Shown piece by piece: positions 63,823-64,000 of a DNA stretch of 64,000 bases. Numbering within the stretch: the first letter of the stretch is position 1; every line of letters begins with the position of its first letter. Under the pieces are notes generated by a model, which saw only the letters and a list, made by a program, of their open reading frames with translations, did not search any database and was not told the DNA's origin. The DNA comes from Prostheceraeus crozeri (taxonomy: Eukaryota; Platyhelminthes; Polycladida; Euryleptidae): NCBI GenBank assembly GCA_907163375.1, contig CAJQUW010005568.1, forward strand, positions 21,001 to 85,000, given 5' to 3'. A program made the position numbers and the translations under genes.

Positions 63823-64000
63823 TGCCTATAAATTATAAACACAATCTTAAACATTTTGCTTCAAATAAAAAAATTGCTCATGAACCATCTATGAAATCTG
63901 TTTACCATTATGACAGTGTAGAAGCAATTCAAAAAGAAGGGGCATGCATCTTTTCTGGTATTGGAAGTATCGTTAACTTAATTAAAAATAATAAAGATTT
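63823..64000 (+). CDS. Start of the small virion-type gene of D (cut by window end)
   Basis: The start at 63823 (CCTAAAAAATG) matches C 18399. It lacks the 36-bp double hairpin, then reads GACIFSGIGSIVNLIKNNKD as in C before leaving the window. Confidence 0.7.

Larger units (their letters stand above)
62290..64000. mobile_element. Element D: left part of a C-like Polinton, cut by the window end
   Basis: The candidate left end AGTAGTATATAGCGTG at 62290 resembles other Polinton ends. From about 62830 the sequence is nearly identical to C 17380 onward (fibre-like gene, then small virion-type gene), although in C these genes lie 10 kb from the end. D is therefore either rearranged or a related type with another gene order. 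Its arm is unrelated in sequence to that of C. It lacks two double hairpins present in C. No break is visible in the fibre gene. Confidence 0.7.

Noticed and set aside
1-64000. tRNA and rRNA genes
   Set aside because: No cloverleaf with box A/B or rRNA core sequence was noticed on reading.

Overview
The window is repeat-rich nuclear DNA from an animal, probably an invertebrate. There are spliced transposase genes, TATA boxes and GT-AG introns, and no operons, rRNA or tRNA. Nearly everything recognisable is mobile: a hAT DNA transposon and five elements of the Polinton/Maverick (adintovirus-like) class, called here A0, C, A, B and D. I could not name the species.

Layout. 1-3662: A0, the right arm of an element that enters from the left, made of 270-, 371- and about 325-bp tandem repeats and a GC-rich 21-bp minisatellite. 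3663-3994, 6838-7023 and 24260-24840: three consecutive pieces of one decayed minus-strand transposase-like gene, split first by a hAT element (3995-6837, 8-bp target duplication GTCCATTT) and then by Polinton C (7024-24259, 6-bp duplication GTTCTT). 24841-26573: no gene seen. 26574-44153: element A, a 17.6-kb near-perfect head-to-head palindrome without Polinton core genes. 44160-61591: element B, a Polinton with core genes and inverted arms related to those of A. 61592-62289: unassigned host DNA. 62290-64000: the start of element D, a close relative of C, cut by the window end.

C (AT-rich) carries a packaging ATPase, protein-primed DNA polymerase B, a fibre-like coiled coil, major capsid protein, small virion-type proteins, a penton-like protein, an adenain-like protease and one reading frame joining a phospholipase A2 domain to a retroviral-type integrase. 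It is seeded with short GC-rich double hairpins. Comparison with D shows that two of these are insertions. B carries ATPase, integrase with chromodomain, capsid, protease and penton-like genes but no visible polymerase. Its extra cargo is a UBA-RING protein resembling IAP tails, a small membrane glycoprotein, a PD-(D/E)XK nuclease resembling Eco47II-type restriction enzymes, and acidic early-type proteins with SUMO-interaction-like motifs.

The most unusual feature is the arm module shared by A and B. Each arm has a promoter with a spliced leader, then one 'slot' gene, then a twister-class self-cleaving ribozyme on the same strand, then satellite DNA. All four arms (two in A, two in B) keep the ribozyme, while the slot gene differs. 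In A the two arms meet in a 6-kb AT-rich satellite whose unit carries AATAAA on the strand transcribed inward. B also shows two promoter-like classes: TATA boxes before accessory genes and TAAGCAAA before virion-type genes, both at about the same distance from the start codon.

The Polinton-class elements are treated as fossils. C and B each look nearly complete in layout but broken (C roughly eight or more breaks, B roughly five). A has intact arms but broken slot genes. A0 and D are partial.
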